Of a stretch of 64,000 nucleotides of DNA, positions 16,448-24,523 are shown piece by piece. Under the pieces are notes generated by a model. It searched no databases. It saw only the letters and a program-made list of their open reading frames with translations, and was not told the origin of the DNA. Positions within the stretch are counted from its first letter, which is position 1. Every line of letters starts with the position of its first letter. Source of the stretch: Pseudolabrys sp035718275 (GTDB lineage: Bacteria; Pseudomonadota; Alphaproteobacteria; Rhizobiales; Xanthobacteraceae); NCBI GenBank assembly GCA_035718275.1, contig DASTHI010000026.1:218594-282593 (forward strand), in the 5' to 3' direction. The position numbers were made by a program, and so were the translations under genes.

Positions 16448-16885
16448 ATGCCTCTTCACCTTGTAAAACTGTGTGTCGGTTGCGATTCCGTCGCCGAGCT
16501 TGAGGATTGGATCAAACGGAAGCTCAAAGAAAGAAAATCCAGAGGTCAGAAAATTGAGCGTATCCATACGACCAGGATGGTGCCTAGACGCGCGCAGGAA
16601 CTGGTGGAGGGCGGCTCATTGTACTGGGTGATTCGCGGGCAAATTACCTGCCGCGAGCGAATTCTTGATATTCAGCCCTTCACCGACGCGGACGGGATCG
16701 GCCGCTGCCGTATCGTGCTCGACGGCAAGCTCGTGCTGGTTGAGCCGCGCCCGCGGGCGGCATTCCAAGGTTGGCGCTATCTCGAGGCCAAAGAGGCCCC
16801 TCGTGATTTGTCTCGTGTGGCTCCCGGCGCTTCCAGAATGCCCGAAGCGATGCGGCGCGAACTGCGCGAACTGGGACTTCTCTAG
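16448..16885 (+). CDS. DUF1489 family protein
   Basis: Encodes 145 residues from ATG 16448, 13 bases after mccA. Conserved blocks are LHLVKLCVGCDSVAEL, HTTRMVPRRAQEL, GGSLYWVIRGQITCRERIL and LVEPRPRAAFQGWRYL. DUF1489 is an alphaproteobacterial family of about 140 residues with no determined function; it lacks signal or membrane segments. The spacing suggests readthrough from the carboxylase gene. It converges on panC eight bases away. Confidence 0.9.
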   Translation: MPLHLVKLCVGCDSVAELEDWIKRKLKERKSRGQKIERIHTTRMVPRRAQELVEGGSLYWVIRGQITCRERILDIQPFTDADGIGRCRIVLDGKLVLVEPRPRAAFQGWRYLEAKEAPRDLSRVAPGASRMPEAMRRELRELGLL

Positions 16886-16893
16886 ACCCTTGC

Positions 16894-17745
16894 CTAGACC
16901 GCTAGATTGTCGATCAGCCGGGTTTTCCCGAGCCTCGCGGCCACGAGGAGGCGGATGGGCCCTTCGGCCGATGATCCGACCGGAGCCAAGGTTATTGCGT
17001 GACGCGCTTCGAAATAATCCACCGCGAACCCTGCGACATGAAGTTCGATTCGCGCCACTTCCAGGACTTGCTCCAGCTTCTCGCCATTGTTGATCCGCGA
17101 TGCGCAGCCCTTGAGAACCCGGTAAAGCATCGGTGCGACTGAGCGTTCACCGGCGGACAGGTAGGCATTTCGTGATGATAGCGCCAAGCCGTCCGGCTCG
17201 CGTACAGTCGGTACCCCGATAATTCTCAGCGGAAGATTCAGGTCCTTCGCCAATTGCATGATCACGCGAAGCTGCTGGTAGTCTTTTTGACCGAAAATGC
17301 CAAAGTCCGGCGAGATTTGTATGAATAGCTTGGTCACGACTGTCGCCACACCGCTGAAAAAATGTGGTCTGAATGCATCCTCGAGACCAGTTCTTGCAGG
17401 ACCCTCCGGCACAATACGGGTCGCAAAGCCATCCGGATACATGCATTCGACAGACGGCGCCCAGATTACGTCCACTTTTGCTTCGCGCAGCGCTTTGACA
17501 TCTGCGGCAAAGCGACGGGGATAACTGGTGAAGTCTTCATTCGGGGCAAATTGCGTTGGGTTCACAAAAATTGAGACGACAACACGCGTCGCTCGACGTT
17601 TTGCCTCACGAACCAATGCGAGGTGCCCACGATGCAGAGCCCCCATTGTCGGTACCAAAGCGATGCGTTCGCCCGCTTTTCGATAGATTCCCAGCGCGCG
17701 GCGAAGCTTGGGTACGGTTCGGAAGAGTTTCGGACCGCTTGCCAT
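16894..17745 (-). CDS. panC: Pantothenate synthetase (pantoate-beta-alanine ligase)
   Basis: Encodes 283 residues from ATG 17745. It joins pantoate and beta-alanine with ATP in the cytosol to make pantothenate for coenzyme A. The signatures are PTMGALHRGH (residues 32-41, the HIGH-like nucleotide motif), SIFVNPTQFAPNEDF, GQKDYQQLRVI and SSRNAYLS (KMSKS-equivalent). Length is normal for the family. panB is not adjacent. There is no strong ribosome site; CAGGCGG lies a few bases upstream. Confidence 0.95.
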   Translation of the reverse strand: MASGPKLFRTVPKLRRALGIYRKAGERIALVPTMGALHRGHLALVREAKRRATRVVVSIFVNPTQFAPNEDFTSYPRRFAADVKALREAKVDVIWAPSVECMYPDGFATRIVPEGPARTGLEDAFRPHFFSGVATVVTKLFIQISPDFGIFGQKDYQQLRVIMQLAKDLNLPLRIIGVPTVREPDGLALSSRNAYLSAGERSVAPMLYRVLKGCASRINNGEKLEQVLEVARIELHVAGFAVDYFEARHAITLAPVGSSAEGPIRLLVAARLGKTRLIDNLAV

Positions 17746-17893
17746 GTTGCCGCCTGTGGAGCAATTCTCACAAGAATGCAATGCGACGAGGAAAAAGTGT
17801 GAACGTCGTCAGCAAACTGAGGATCAACGTCGGATTAACTTGACTATCGAACGCTAATATTTTGACAATCGGCGGCCGAAGAGGGGCGGCCCC

Positions 17894-18811
17894 TTGATCA
17901 ACGCAATTCAGGAAAATCCTCAATCCGCCCATGTCGTCGTGCTCGGCAACGAGAAAGGCGGCTCGGGGAAATCCACGACGGCCCTGCACATCGCCGTGGC
18001 GCTTCTCAAAGCTGGCCAGCGCGTTGCGACCATTGACCTCGATTCGCGTCAGCAGAGTTTCACTCACTACATCGATAATCGGCGCGCCTGGGCCGAGCGC
18101 GCGGGCCTTGCCCTGGAATTGCCCACGCACTACTGCATCCCCCGAGGAGAGGGTAATTCGCTGGAGGCGAACGAATCGCAGGAGTTCGAGAGCTTTTCGG
18201 CGGCAATCGGCGCCATCGAGCACAGCCATGACGTGGTAGTTATCGATACCCCCGGCGTGGACACCTATCTGATGCGGCTTGCCCATTCCATGGCGGATAC
18301 GCTGGTCACGCCCCTCAATGACAGTTTCCTCGATTTTGACGTCTTGGCTACACTCGATCCCACCGATTTCGCCGTCACCGGTGAAAGCCATTATGCCGAA
18401 ATGGTGCGCGAAGCGCGTCGTCAGCGTAGGCTGGTCGACGGGCGCCTCACAGATTGGATCGTGGTGCGTAACAGGCTTTCAAATCTCGCCTCCAGGAACA
18501 AACGTCTGGTGGGTGAGGGAATCAACGAACTGTCCAAACGTATGGGTTTCCGCTGCATCGATGGCTTTGCAGAACGCGTGGTCTATCGCGAATTCTTCCC
18601 ACGTGGACTGACCGCTTTGGATGACCTGGACGAGGAGACCCTAGGTACGCGCCCAAGCCTTTCGCATGTCACGGCGCGCGAGGAAGTGATTGCGCTGCTC
18701 AATCAGCTGTATCTTCCACTTTCCGAAAACGGCAGACGCCGCGCAGAAGCACGGGCACAATGGTTTTCGGTCATGGATCAGCCCCTTCAGGTTCACGATA
18801 TCATCGGCTGA
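17894..18811 (+). CDS. mipZ: MipZ, ParA-type division-plane positioning ATPase
   Basis: Encodes 305 residues from TTG 17894, with GAGGGG eight bases ahead; an earlier hydrophilic head is not available in frame. It has the deviant Walker A KGGSGKS (residues 21-27), IDLDSRQQS switch I, VIDTPGVDTYL Walker B, and the MipZ-specific NRLSNLASRNKRLV and VYREFFPRGLTALD stretches. In Caulobacter MipZ forms an ATP-dependent gradient from ParB at the poles and inhibits FtsZ polymerisation, so the Z-ring assembles at mid-cell. The genomic company (DD-carboxypeptidase, J-domain protein) is envelope-related. Confidence 0.93.
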   Translation: MINAIQENPQSAHVVVLGNEKGGSGKSTTALHIAVALLKAGQRVATIDLDSRQQSFTHYIDNRRAWAERAGLALELPTHYCIPRGEGNSLEANESQEFESFSAAIGAIEHSHDVVVIDTPGVDTYLMRLAHSMADTLVTPLNDSFLDFDVLATLDPTDFAVTGESHYAEMVREARRQRRLVDGRLTDWIVVRNRLSNLASRNKRLVGEGINELSKRMGFRCIDGFAERVVYREFFPRGLTALDDLDEETLGTRPSLSHVTAREEVIALLNQLYLPLSENGRRRAEARAQWFSVMDQPLQVHDIIG

Positions 18812-18897
18812 CCTAGCACCTTGATTTCACAGCAAATGTCGCCATTTGACATTGCTCGAGGGCGTCTATTTGCCGGATTTTGGTGTTAGAATTTGGA

Positions 18898-19599
18898 ATG
18901 GCCAAGGGCTCGGACCATACGCCGACAACCGCCGCGTCGCGGCAGGAAATAGATGCGTTTCTCGAAAAGGTGCGCTCATTGGAGCCGCGGACATCGAATG
19001 GTTCGCGAGGACGGCTGATTTTTGCGCTCGACGCCACCATGAGCCGCCAACCGACCTGGGATATCGCATGCAACCTTCAGGCCGAGATGTTCCGCGCCGC
19101 CGAGGGCACGGGAGGTCTAGACATTCAGCTCGTTTATTTTCGGGGGCTGAACGAATGTCGTGCGTCCAAATGGCTCACAAGCAGCGAGCGTCTTGCAGCG
19201 CTGATGTCGCAAATTGATTGCCGGGGAGGGCAGACCCAGATCGGCAAGGTGCTCAATCATGCCCGCCACGAGCACGCAGCGAGAAAGGTGCAGGCGCTTG
19301 TCTTCGTGGGCGATGCGATGGAAGAGCCCATTGATGCCCTCTGCAAGACAGCGGGCGAGCTGGGGCTTTTCGGAGTGCCGGTCTTCATGTTTCAGGAGGG
19401 CACTGATCTGATTGCGGAAAACGCCTACCGGGAAATCGCTCGACTCTCACGAGGAGCGTATTGTCACTTCGACACCGGATCGGCCCGCGAGCTTGCCGAA
19501 TTGCTGCGCGCGGTTGCGGCTTATGCGTCCGGCGGCATCAAGGCTCTCGCCCGGACGCGATCCACCGCTGCACAGAATCTCTTGACCCAACTGAAATAG
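18898..19599 (+). CDS. VWA-domain protein (cytosolic, MIDAS-containing)
   Basis: Encodes 233 residues from ATG 18898; TTG 18880 and GTG 18883 are weaker options. A single von Willebrand A domain covers residues 38-215: LIFALDATMS provides the D45-x-T47-x-S49 metal site, GGQTQIG the downstream Thr, and FVGDAMEE the last Asp. There is no signal or membrane segment. The next gene starts two bases after its stop and encodes a membrane J-domain protein, so the two are probably translated together; this pairing is conserved in related genomes and hints at a chaperone-like or complex-assembly role, which remains inference. Confidence 0.85.
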   Translation: MAKGSDHTPTTAASRQEIDAFLEKVRSLEPRTSNGSRGRLIFALDATMSRQPTWDIACNLQAEMFRAAEGTGGLDIQLVYFRGLNECRASKWLTSSERLAALMSQIDCRGGQTQIGKVLNHARHEHAARKVQALVFVGDAMEEPIDALCKTAGELGLFGVPVFMFQEGTDLIAENAYREIARLSRGAYCHFDTGSARELAELLRAVAAYASGGIKALARTRSTAAQNLLTQLK

Positions 19600-19601
19600 C
19601 T

Positions 19602-20303
19602 ATGCCCGCGCTGATCTTCGGCGTTCTTGTTCTCGTCCTTGTACTCTGGGCGCTGAACATCATCGCCAAAGCCGACCCGAAAGTTGCGGCTCGCGTGGCC
19701 AAGGTCGGCGGCGGCCTGCTCTCGCTAGGCTTTGCTGTGTTTCTTGGTCTGCGCGGCGAAATCGGCATCGCCTTGCCGCTGGGAGCGTTTGGACTCGGGC
19801 TGCTTGGCTGGTTGCCATTTGGCCCGGCCGGATTTTCGGCACGCACGCAGAAGACAAGCGGACAGACCTCCCGCGTGCGCAGCGCGTATTTCGAGATGGA
19901 GCTTGATCACGACAGCGGGATTATGCGCGGACGCGTCGTTGCAGGACCCCATCGCGGCGCAGAACTCGATCGACTTGATCTGGAGACGCTGGCGGGACTG
20001 CTTGACGACGCGGACGAGGAAAGCCGCGCGCTACTTATTGCGTATCTTGACCGCCAGCGTCCCGGATGGAGTGAGCACGCGCAGTCTAATTCGACATCGC
20101 GGCGCCGCTCGGCGGGAAGCGGAAAAATGTCCGAGCAGGAGGCTTATCAGATCCTTGGCCTGGAGCCCGGCGCGAGCGCCGAGGATATCAGCCGCGCGCA
20201 TCGCACGCTGATGAAGAAACTGCATCCCGACCAGGGGGGGTCGACGTATCTCGCGGCTCGTATCAATGAAGCCAAGGAAATCCTTCTCCGCCGCCATCGC
20301 TGA
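19602..20303 (+). CDS. Membrane-anchored J-domain (DnaJ-like) protein
   Basis: Encodes 233 residues from ATG 19602. Two hydrophobic segments (residues 4-22 and 36-75, the latter long enough to cross twice) are followed by a conserved middle region (SAYFEMELDHDSGIMRG, LDLETLAGLLDD) and a C-terminal J domain of Pam18/TIM14 type with H208-P209-D210. The HPD triad stimulates Hsp70 ATPase, so the protein probably recruits DnaK to the inner membrane. Translationally linked to the VWA gene upstream. Confidence 0.88.
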   Translation: MPALIFGVLVLVLVLWALNIIAKADPKVAARVAKVGGGLLSLGFAVFLGLRGEIGIALPLGAFGLGLLGWLPFGPAGFSARTQKTSGQTSRVRSAYFEMELDHDSGIMRGRVVAGPHRGAELDRLDLETLAGLLDDADEESRALLIAYLDRQRPGWSEHAQSNSTSRRRSAGSGKMSEQEAYQILGLEPGASAEDISRAHRTLMKKLHPDQGGSTYLAARINEAKEILLRRHR

Positions 20304-20363
20304 GGTACTCCACAAAACATCCATCAGCGGCTCCCGACCTGACGCTCACCTTCGCTTGCGCGT

Positions 20364-21923
20364 TTAATTCCTAAGCAGCATGCAAGGGATATCGCTGCGC
20401 TTGAGGTGTTTACACGCCGCTTCAGCTTGAGCCTTTTCCAGTCCGGCAAACCGAGCCCGGAAAAAAACCTTATCGCCCTTTTCGATACGTTCGGTAAACG
20501 GATCTGCCTTCCGTAGCAGGTCCTTGGCTTTGTTTTGCGCATAGTCGAGACGTTCCTGCGCCTCTTTCTGGTCCGAAAGGGCTCCGACCTGGATCATCCA
20601 TCCGCTATGCGTTTTTGTGCTCGAGGCTTTGGCCGCCTCGGTCTCGGCCTTGCTCGCGGACGCCGGTCCAGGGGATGGCGTGTTGCCGCCTTCCGGCCGT
20701 TCGCCCGGCCCGGGTGGGTTCGCCACCGATGCGGACGGCGCGTCTTCTTTCCTTACTGTCGCGAGCGTAGTGATCGTTGCCGGGCTCTCGGTGGGCGGCA
20801 ACAGTTGGCGGTTCTCCGAGGGCAATGGCGAGAGGGTCGCGGTCTGCGTGGCCGGGTGAACCGCGACCGTTTTCACGGCATTCGGCTTGATCGGCTCGGT
20901 CGAACCCGGAAGCGGCGCGTCAGAAGTCGGCGCACTTGCAGATGCCACCCGCACGTGGGCCGAGCCGGTTCGATCGGCGTCTTTTCGTTGATCGCGCTGC
21001 GTCTGGGCGGTTTCCCATCCCTCGACGATAAGCGGTGCCGTTCGTTTCAGCGCTGCGATATTGATATTGTTTTCAATCAAGCTGCGCGCACGCGCGTCGC
21101 GAGCTGAGGCGGTGCGCCCGCCGAATACGACTGCCACCACATGGCGCTTCCCGCGGCGGACAGATGTGACGATATTGAAACCTGAATCGCGGATGTAACC
21201 GGTTTTGATGCCGTCGACTCCATCCACAGCTCCGAGCAGGTGGTTATGATTGCGAATTGAGCGACCGCGATATTCGAATGTCCGGGTTGCGAAGTAATGG
21301 TAGTAGTTCGGGAACCGATCCTGAATCGCGCGTCCCAGAATAGCCTGATCCCGCGCCGTGGTGATTTGCGCATCGTCCGGCAGACCGGAAGCGTTGCGGT
21401 AAACGGTCTCCGTCATTCCCAGCGCACGTGCTTTTGCCGTCATCAGCTTGGCAAAGCTGGGTTCGTCGCCACCGAGCGCCTCTGCGACCACGACGGCGAC
21501 ATCATTGGCCGATTTGGTGACGATGGCCCGGATTGCGGTCTCTACGCGAATCGTTTCGCCCGGCTTGAGACCGAGCTTCGAGGGCGCCTGGGCTGCGGCA
21601 TGCGGCGATACCGGAAGTTCGGTCGAGAGCTTCAGTTTTCCCTGCTCGAGTTTTTCGAACAGCAGGTACAAAGTCATGATCTTGGTGAGCGATGCGGGAT
21701 GGCGCGGACTATCCGCATTCGTCGCCTGCATGATGGCGCCCGAATTGACATCCACGACGATCGAGGAATAGGCGGGTTGATAGCTCTCGGAAGCGGTTGC
21801 TTTTTTTCGGTGCTGCCGGCGGGCTTCTGCTTCGGATCCTGACAGGGTGACCGCACCGAAGACCACCAGTGCACTGGCGCCCAAACAGAGACCGCGTTGA
21901 AACAGGCCCCCCCAACCCAACAT
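20364..21923 (-). CDS. D-alanyl-D-alanine carboxypeptidase (S11) with C-terminal SPOR domain
   Basis: Encodes 519 residues from ATG 21923 behind GGGGAGAG. Signal peptide residues 1-33; penicillin-binding catalytic domain with S78-L-T-K81, S138-A-N140 and K240-T-G242; a long Pro/Ser/Thr-rich linker (about 290-435); and a C-terminal SPOR domain (about 445-519) that in other proteins binds denuded glycan strands at the septum. It trims the terminal D-Ala from peptidoglycan pentapeptides in the periplasm. The SPOR tail and the nearby mipZ point to a role at the division site, by inference. Confidence 0.93.
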   Translation of the reverse strand: MLGWGGLFQRGLCLGASALVVFGAVTLSGSEAEARRQHRKKATASESYQPAYSSIVVDVNSGAIMQATNADSPRHPASLTKIMTLYLLFEKLEQGKLKLSTELPVSPHAAAQAPSKLGLKPGETIRVETAIRAIVTKSANDVAVVVAEALGGDEPSFAKLMTAKARALGMTETVYRNASGLPDDAQITTARDQAILGRAIQDRFPNYYHYFATRTFEYRGRSIRNHNHLLGAVDGVDGIKTGYIRDSGFNIVTSVRRGKRHVVAVVFGGRTASARDARARSLIENNINIAALKRTAPLIVEGWETAQTQRDQRKDADRTGSAHVRVASASAPTSDAPLPGSTEPIKPNAVKTVAVHPATQTATLSPLPSENRQLLPPTESPATITTLATVRKEDAPSASVANPPGPGERPEGGNTPSPGPASASKAETEAAKASSTKTHSGWMIQVGALSDQKEAQERLDYAQNKAKDLLRKADPFTERIEKGDKVFFRARFAGLEKAQAEAACKHLKRSDIPCMLLRN

Positions 21924-22066
21924 AGGCTCTCCCCGAAAACCTTTTCCGCGTCCCTAGGAAGCCATCGTGGCCGATTTATAGCGTCTATGCGGCGCGACGA
22001 TTTAGAACCGTAGGAGAGCGTAGTTTACAAATTACTAAGACAATCCACTGATTTGCCACGGTATTT

Positions 22067-22080
22067 TTGCAATGCAGCAA
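22067..22080. promoter_or_regulatory. Candidate PhaR operator upstream of the phasin gene
   Basis: TTGCAATGCAGCAA is a near-palindrome (arms TTGC and GCAA, centre containing TGCA). PhaR regulators of polyhydroxyalkanoate genes in alphaproteobacteria bind TGC/GCA-rich dyads before phasin genes. It sits just ahead of the -35 box; a second CTGCAG lies inside the promoter at 22103-22108. Confidence 0.4.
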
Positions 22081-22086
22081 ATGGGG

Positions 22087-22114
22087 TTGACTTTTTTGTG
22101 CGCTGCAGTATATA
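22087..22114 (+). promoter_or_regulatory. Housekeeping promoter of the phasin gene
   Basis: TTGACT (22087-22092), 16 bases, TATATA (22109-22114). It lies about 75 bases upstream of the phasin ATG, with an AT-rich stretch between the boxes. Confidence 0.55.
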
Positions 22115-22187
22115 TGGGATAATTTCGGTGAGAGGCCGAGAATTCAGTGAATCAGTGCCCGCCGCTGCGGGCCGAGGAAGGGATGAC

Positions 22188-22517
22188 ATGGTCAAGAATT
22201 TCGAGGACCTGCAGCAGGTCGGCAAAGACAATGTGGACGTCGCCTTGAAGGCGATGGGTGCGTTTTCGAAGGGCAGTCAGGCGATTGCTGTCGAAGTTGC
22301 GGATTACACCAAAAAGGCCTTCGAGGATGGCTCAGCCGCTCTTGAAAAGCTGTTCAACGTGAAATCCTTCGACAAGGCCATCGAGGTGCAGACGGAATAC
22401 GCCAGAAAGGCCTATGAAGGGTTTGTGGCCAAGGCTTCCAGGATCGGCGAGCTGTATGCCGATGTGGCCAAGGAAACCTACAAGCCTTTCGAAGAACTGA
22501 TGGCGAAAACGAAGTAA
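22188..22517 (+). CDS. Phasin family protein
   Basis: Encodes 109 residues from ATG 22188, with GAGGAAGGGA upstream; an in-frame ATG at 22053 lies inside the promoter and is rejected. All-helical and amphipathic, with FEDLQQVGKDNVDVALKAMG, SKGSQAIAVEVADYTKKAFED and the coiled-coil-like FDKAIEVQTEYARKAYEGFV, all typical of the Phasin_2 family. Phasins coat polyhydroxyalkanoate granules. No PHA synthase is in the window. A putative PhaR dyad precedes the promoter and a strong terminator follows. Confidence 0.9.
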   Translation: MVKNFEDLQQVGKDNVDVALKAMGAFSKGSQAIAVEVADYTKKAFEDGSAALEKLFNVKSFDKAIEVQTEYARKAYEGFVAKASRIGELYADVAKETYKPFEELMAKTK

Positions 22518-22552
22518 GTCGCGTCGCGCGTACAACCGTAGAGTCGTAAAGC

Positions 22553-22579
22553 AAAGCCCGGCCAGTTTGGCCGGGCTTT
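22553..22579 (+). terminator. Rho-independent terminator after the phasin gene
   Basis: AAAGCCCGGCC, loop AGTTT, GGCCGGGCTTT: an 11-bp perfect stem with a five-base loop, 35 bases after the phasin stop and before the convergent tadG-like gene, which it may also insulate. Confidence 0.85.
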
Positions 22580-22617
22580 GAGCTTTTGCGGCTGATGCGG
22601 CTTGAACTATCCGCCGG

Positions 22618-24219
22618 TTATTGAGCAACCCGCAATTTGGTGAGGTTGGTACCGATAGTCTCAAAAGTGGCGGTCATCTGGTCCGCCGATGTCAGCAGAT
22701 AGAACTTGCTTGGGTCGCTGGCGCAGTTCTGTAGCAATGTCGATGTCGGATCCCCGCCTGTATTGACCTGAATAGTGTACAATTGGATTTTCTGCGCCTT
22801 GATGTTGTCACAGGTTATCTGCTGCCGCGCGTCGATTTCCGACTCGGACGTGGTCCAGCGATTCTCGGTATTGAGGCCGTCGGTCAGCAGAATGATGACC
22901 TGCGTGTACTGGAAGGCAGGATCCAAAGGCGGGACCGTGAAAGGTCCGCCACCCACAAGTGACATCCAGCCAACCTGGAGACCAATCGCCTGGTTGGTGT
23001 TGCCACCGGGCGTCATGGCGTCGACGAGCGAGGTCATGCTTGACCAGTCATAGCTGAGGCCCATGACTGCCTGCGGACACGAGCTGAATTGCTCGGCGGC
23101 GTAGAATGACGAATATCGCGGCGTAATCGGATCTGGCGCTACGGCATTCGTATCGTAATTGTAGATAGTGTCCGGATCATCCCAATTGCCGCGGTCCATG
23201 ACGCAGCCGTTCCAGGTATTGTGGTTCTTTGGCGTCCATGTTCCAGTCGTGGTCCAGATGCCATTGAGCGATGTCCACGTGTTCAGAGTCCATGTGCCGC
23301 CATTGTTCACGCATTGGCTCTTCTTCGTGTACTTCGATTTCGAGCAAACGCCATGGCTGACGCAGGTGCTCTCGACATTGTAGCTCGCGTCGCTACATAG
23401 TCCCGAGCTCGTGCAGGAATCCTGCGTGAAATAGCCCGGAACACTGCAGGTGCCGACATTGGCGAGACACTTGCTTCGGGATTTCCAGCTTCCGCTGCTG
23501 CAGTTTCCGTTGAGGGCATCCCAGGACGTGTTGTCTTGCGCCAGTGGATCTTGTGGATTTGCACCGGTGGTGGTGCCCCAATAGACCCAATCGGCGTTGT
23601 AATTTGAACTGCCGAGATTGACATCCTTCACGAATGGAATGATCGAGACATAGACGTCGCCAGGCGTTGTCGCTGCACTCTGCAACTGGGTCAGCAGCTT
23701 CTTGGTCGCGGTTTTGAGCGCGGCCATCTTGCCGTCCGATGACATCGAGCCGGTATTGTCGAGCACCAGCGCGACGCGCAGGCGGGTGATGCCCCATTTC
23801 GCCGTGGAGGACGCCTTCACTGTGAACGTGTCGAACCCGAGGATTTTCACGAAGTCGGCAGGCAAGGAGGCCGTCGCGTTGAGCACGACATTCGAGCCTC
23901 CGACGGTGCTGTAGCTCACGTCGACATGGATATCCTGGGCTTCCGTACGGGTGAAAAGAGTTGTGAAGAATTTGAGCGCATTCTCCTTCAACTGATCCTG
24001 GCTATCAGTGGCGGCTTCCTTTGACAGCATCAAAGCAGTTGAATCGAGTGCCGTCTGCATTGCCGCCTTGACCGAATTCGCGCGGCTGTAGTCGATCGCA
24101 GCCCCGACGAAGCCGAGGATCGGCAATGTAGCGAATGCGAAGGTGATGGCGACATTGCCCTTTCGCGACCGGCAGAATGCGGCCAATGCACGACGAAGTT
24201 TTTCCCAGGCGACCATCAT
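22618..24219 (-). CDS. TadG-like pilus-associated VWA protein with Cys-rich repeat insert
   Basis: Encodes 533 residues. Residues 20-42 form the TadE/G-type N-terminal membrane anchor (GNVAITFAFATLPILGFVG), followed by the TadE/G region SRANSVKAAMQTALDSTAL and a VWA domain with MIDAS D154-N-T156-G-S158 and LTDGLN near 446. Inserted in the VWA domain at residues 240-303 are four C-x10-C units of period 17-18. Such proteins are surface or pilus-assembly components with a metal-dependent adhesion fold. It is a paralogue of the gene at 24524, which has one unit. No other tad genes are in the window. Confidence 0.88.
   Translation of the reverse strand: MMVAWEKLRRALAAFCRSRKGNVAITFAFATLPILGFVGAAIDYSRANSVKAAMQTALDSTALMLSKEAATDSQDQLKENALKFFTTLFTRTEAQDIHVDVSYSTVGGSNVVLNATASLPADFVKILGFDTFTVKASSTAKWGITRLRVALVLDNTGSMSSDGKMAALKTATKKLLTQLQSAATTPGDVYVSIIPFVKDVNLGSSNYNADWVYWGTTTGANPQDPLAQDNTSWDALNGNCSSGSWKSRSKCLANVGTCSVPGYFTQDSCTSSGLCSDASYNVESTCVSHGVCSKSKYTKKSQCVNNGGTWTLNTWTSLNGIWTTTGTWTPKNHNTWNGCVMDRGNWDDPDTIYNYDTNAVAPDPITPRYSSFYAAEQFSSCPQAVMGLSYDWSSMTSLVDAMTPGGNTNQAIGLQVGWMSLVGGGPFTVPPLDPAFQYTQVIILLTDGLNTENRWTTSESEIDARQQITCDNIKAQKIQLYTIQVNTGGDPTSTLLQNCASDPSKFYLLTSADQMTATFETIGTNLTKLRVAQ
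23311..23502 (-). repeat. Fourfold C-x10-C coding repeat inside the TadG-like gene
   Basis: Cysteines at residues 240/251, 258/269, 275/286 and 292/303 make four pairs with identical 11-residue spacing and an 18, 17, 17-residue period. Unit examples: CSVPGYFTQDSC, CSDASYNVESTC, CSKSKYTKKSQC. The nucleotide copies are diverged, so the expansion is old or under selection. Confidence 0.85.
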
Positions 24220-24523
24220 GGCGATCCACCAAGAATTGTTTGAATCCGGCTGCCTTAATAAAGTTGACTATTAAAGAGGGCGTATATCAGCAGGGCCTTC
24301 TTTCGCAGATAGCAGTAACGAATGCGTCGCGCTTGGTGCATTTCTCCGCGCCATTTCAGCGGCTTCCTTGGTAAACGCCCCTTTCTGCAAATTAAGCTAA
24401 TCTGCTGAATTGTTGTGAGGCGTCCTTAACGTGTAGTTTGATTGATTACCGAATGTGCCGCTCGAATGATGGGCGCGGCGCAACTGCTCCTGTCGAGCCG
24501 CCTGCGCCGCGCCCAGTTTTCGC
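24220..24523. other. 304-bp spacer between the two tadG-like genes, with a 12-bp stem hairpin
   Basis: No gene. At 24471-24482 GGGCGCGGCGCA pairs perfectly with TGCGCCGCGCCC at 24503-24514 across a 20-base loop, starting ten bases after the upstream tadG-like stop (minus direction). There is no U-run on either side, so it is more likely an mRNA-end stabiliser or a Rho-linked structure than a classical terminator. The rest is AT-rich and probably contains the promoter for the 22618 gene. Confidence 0.55.
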
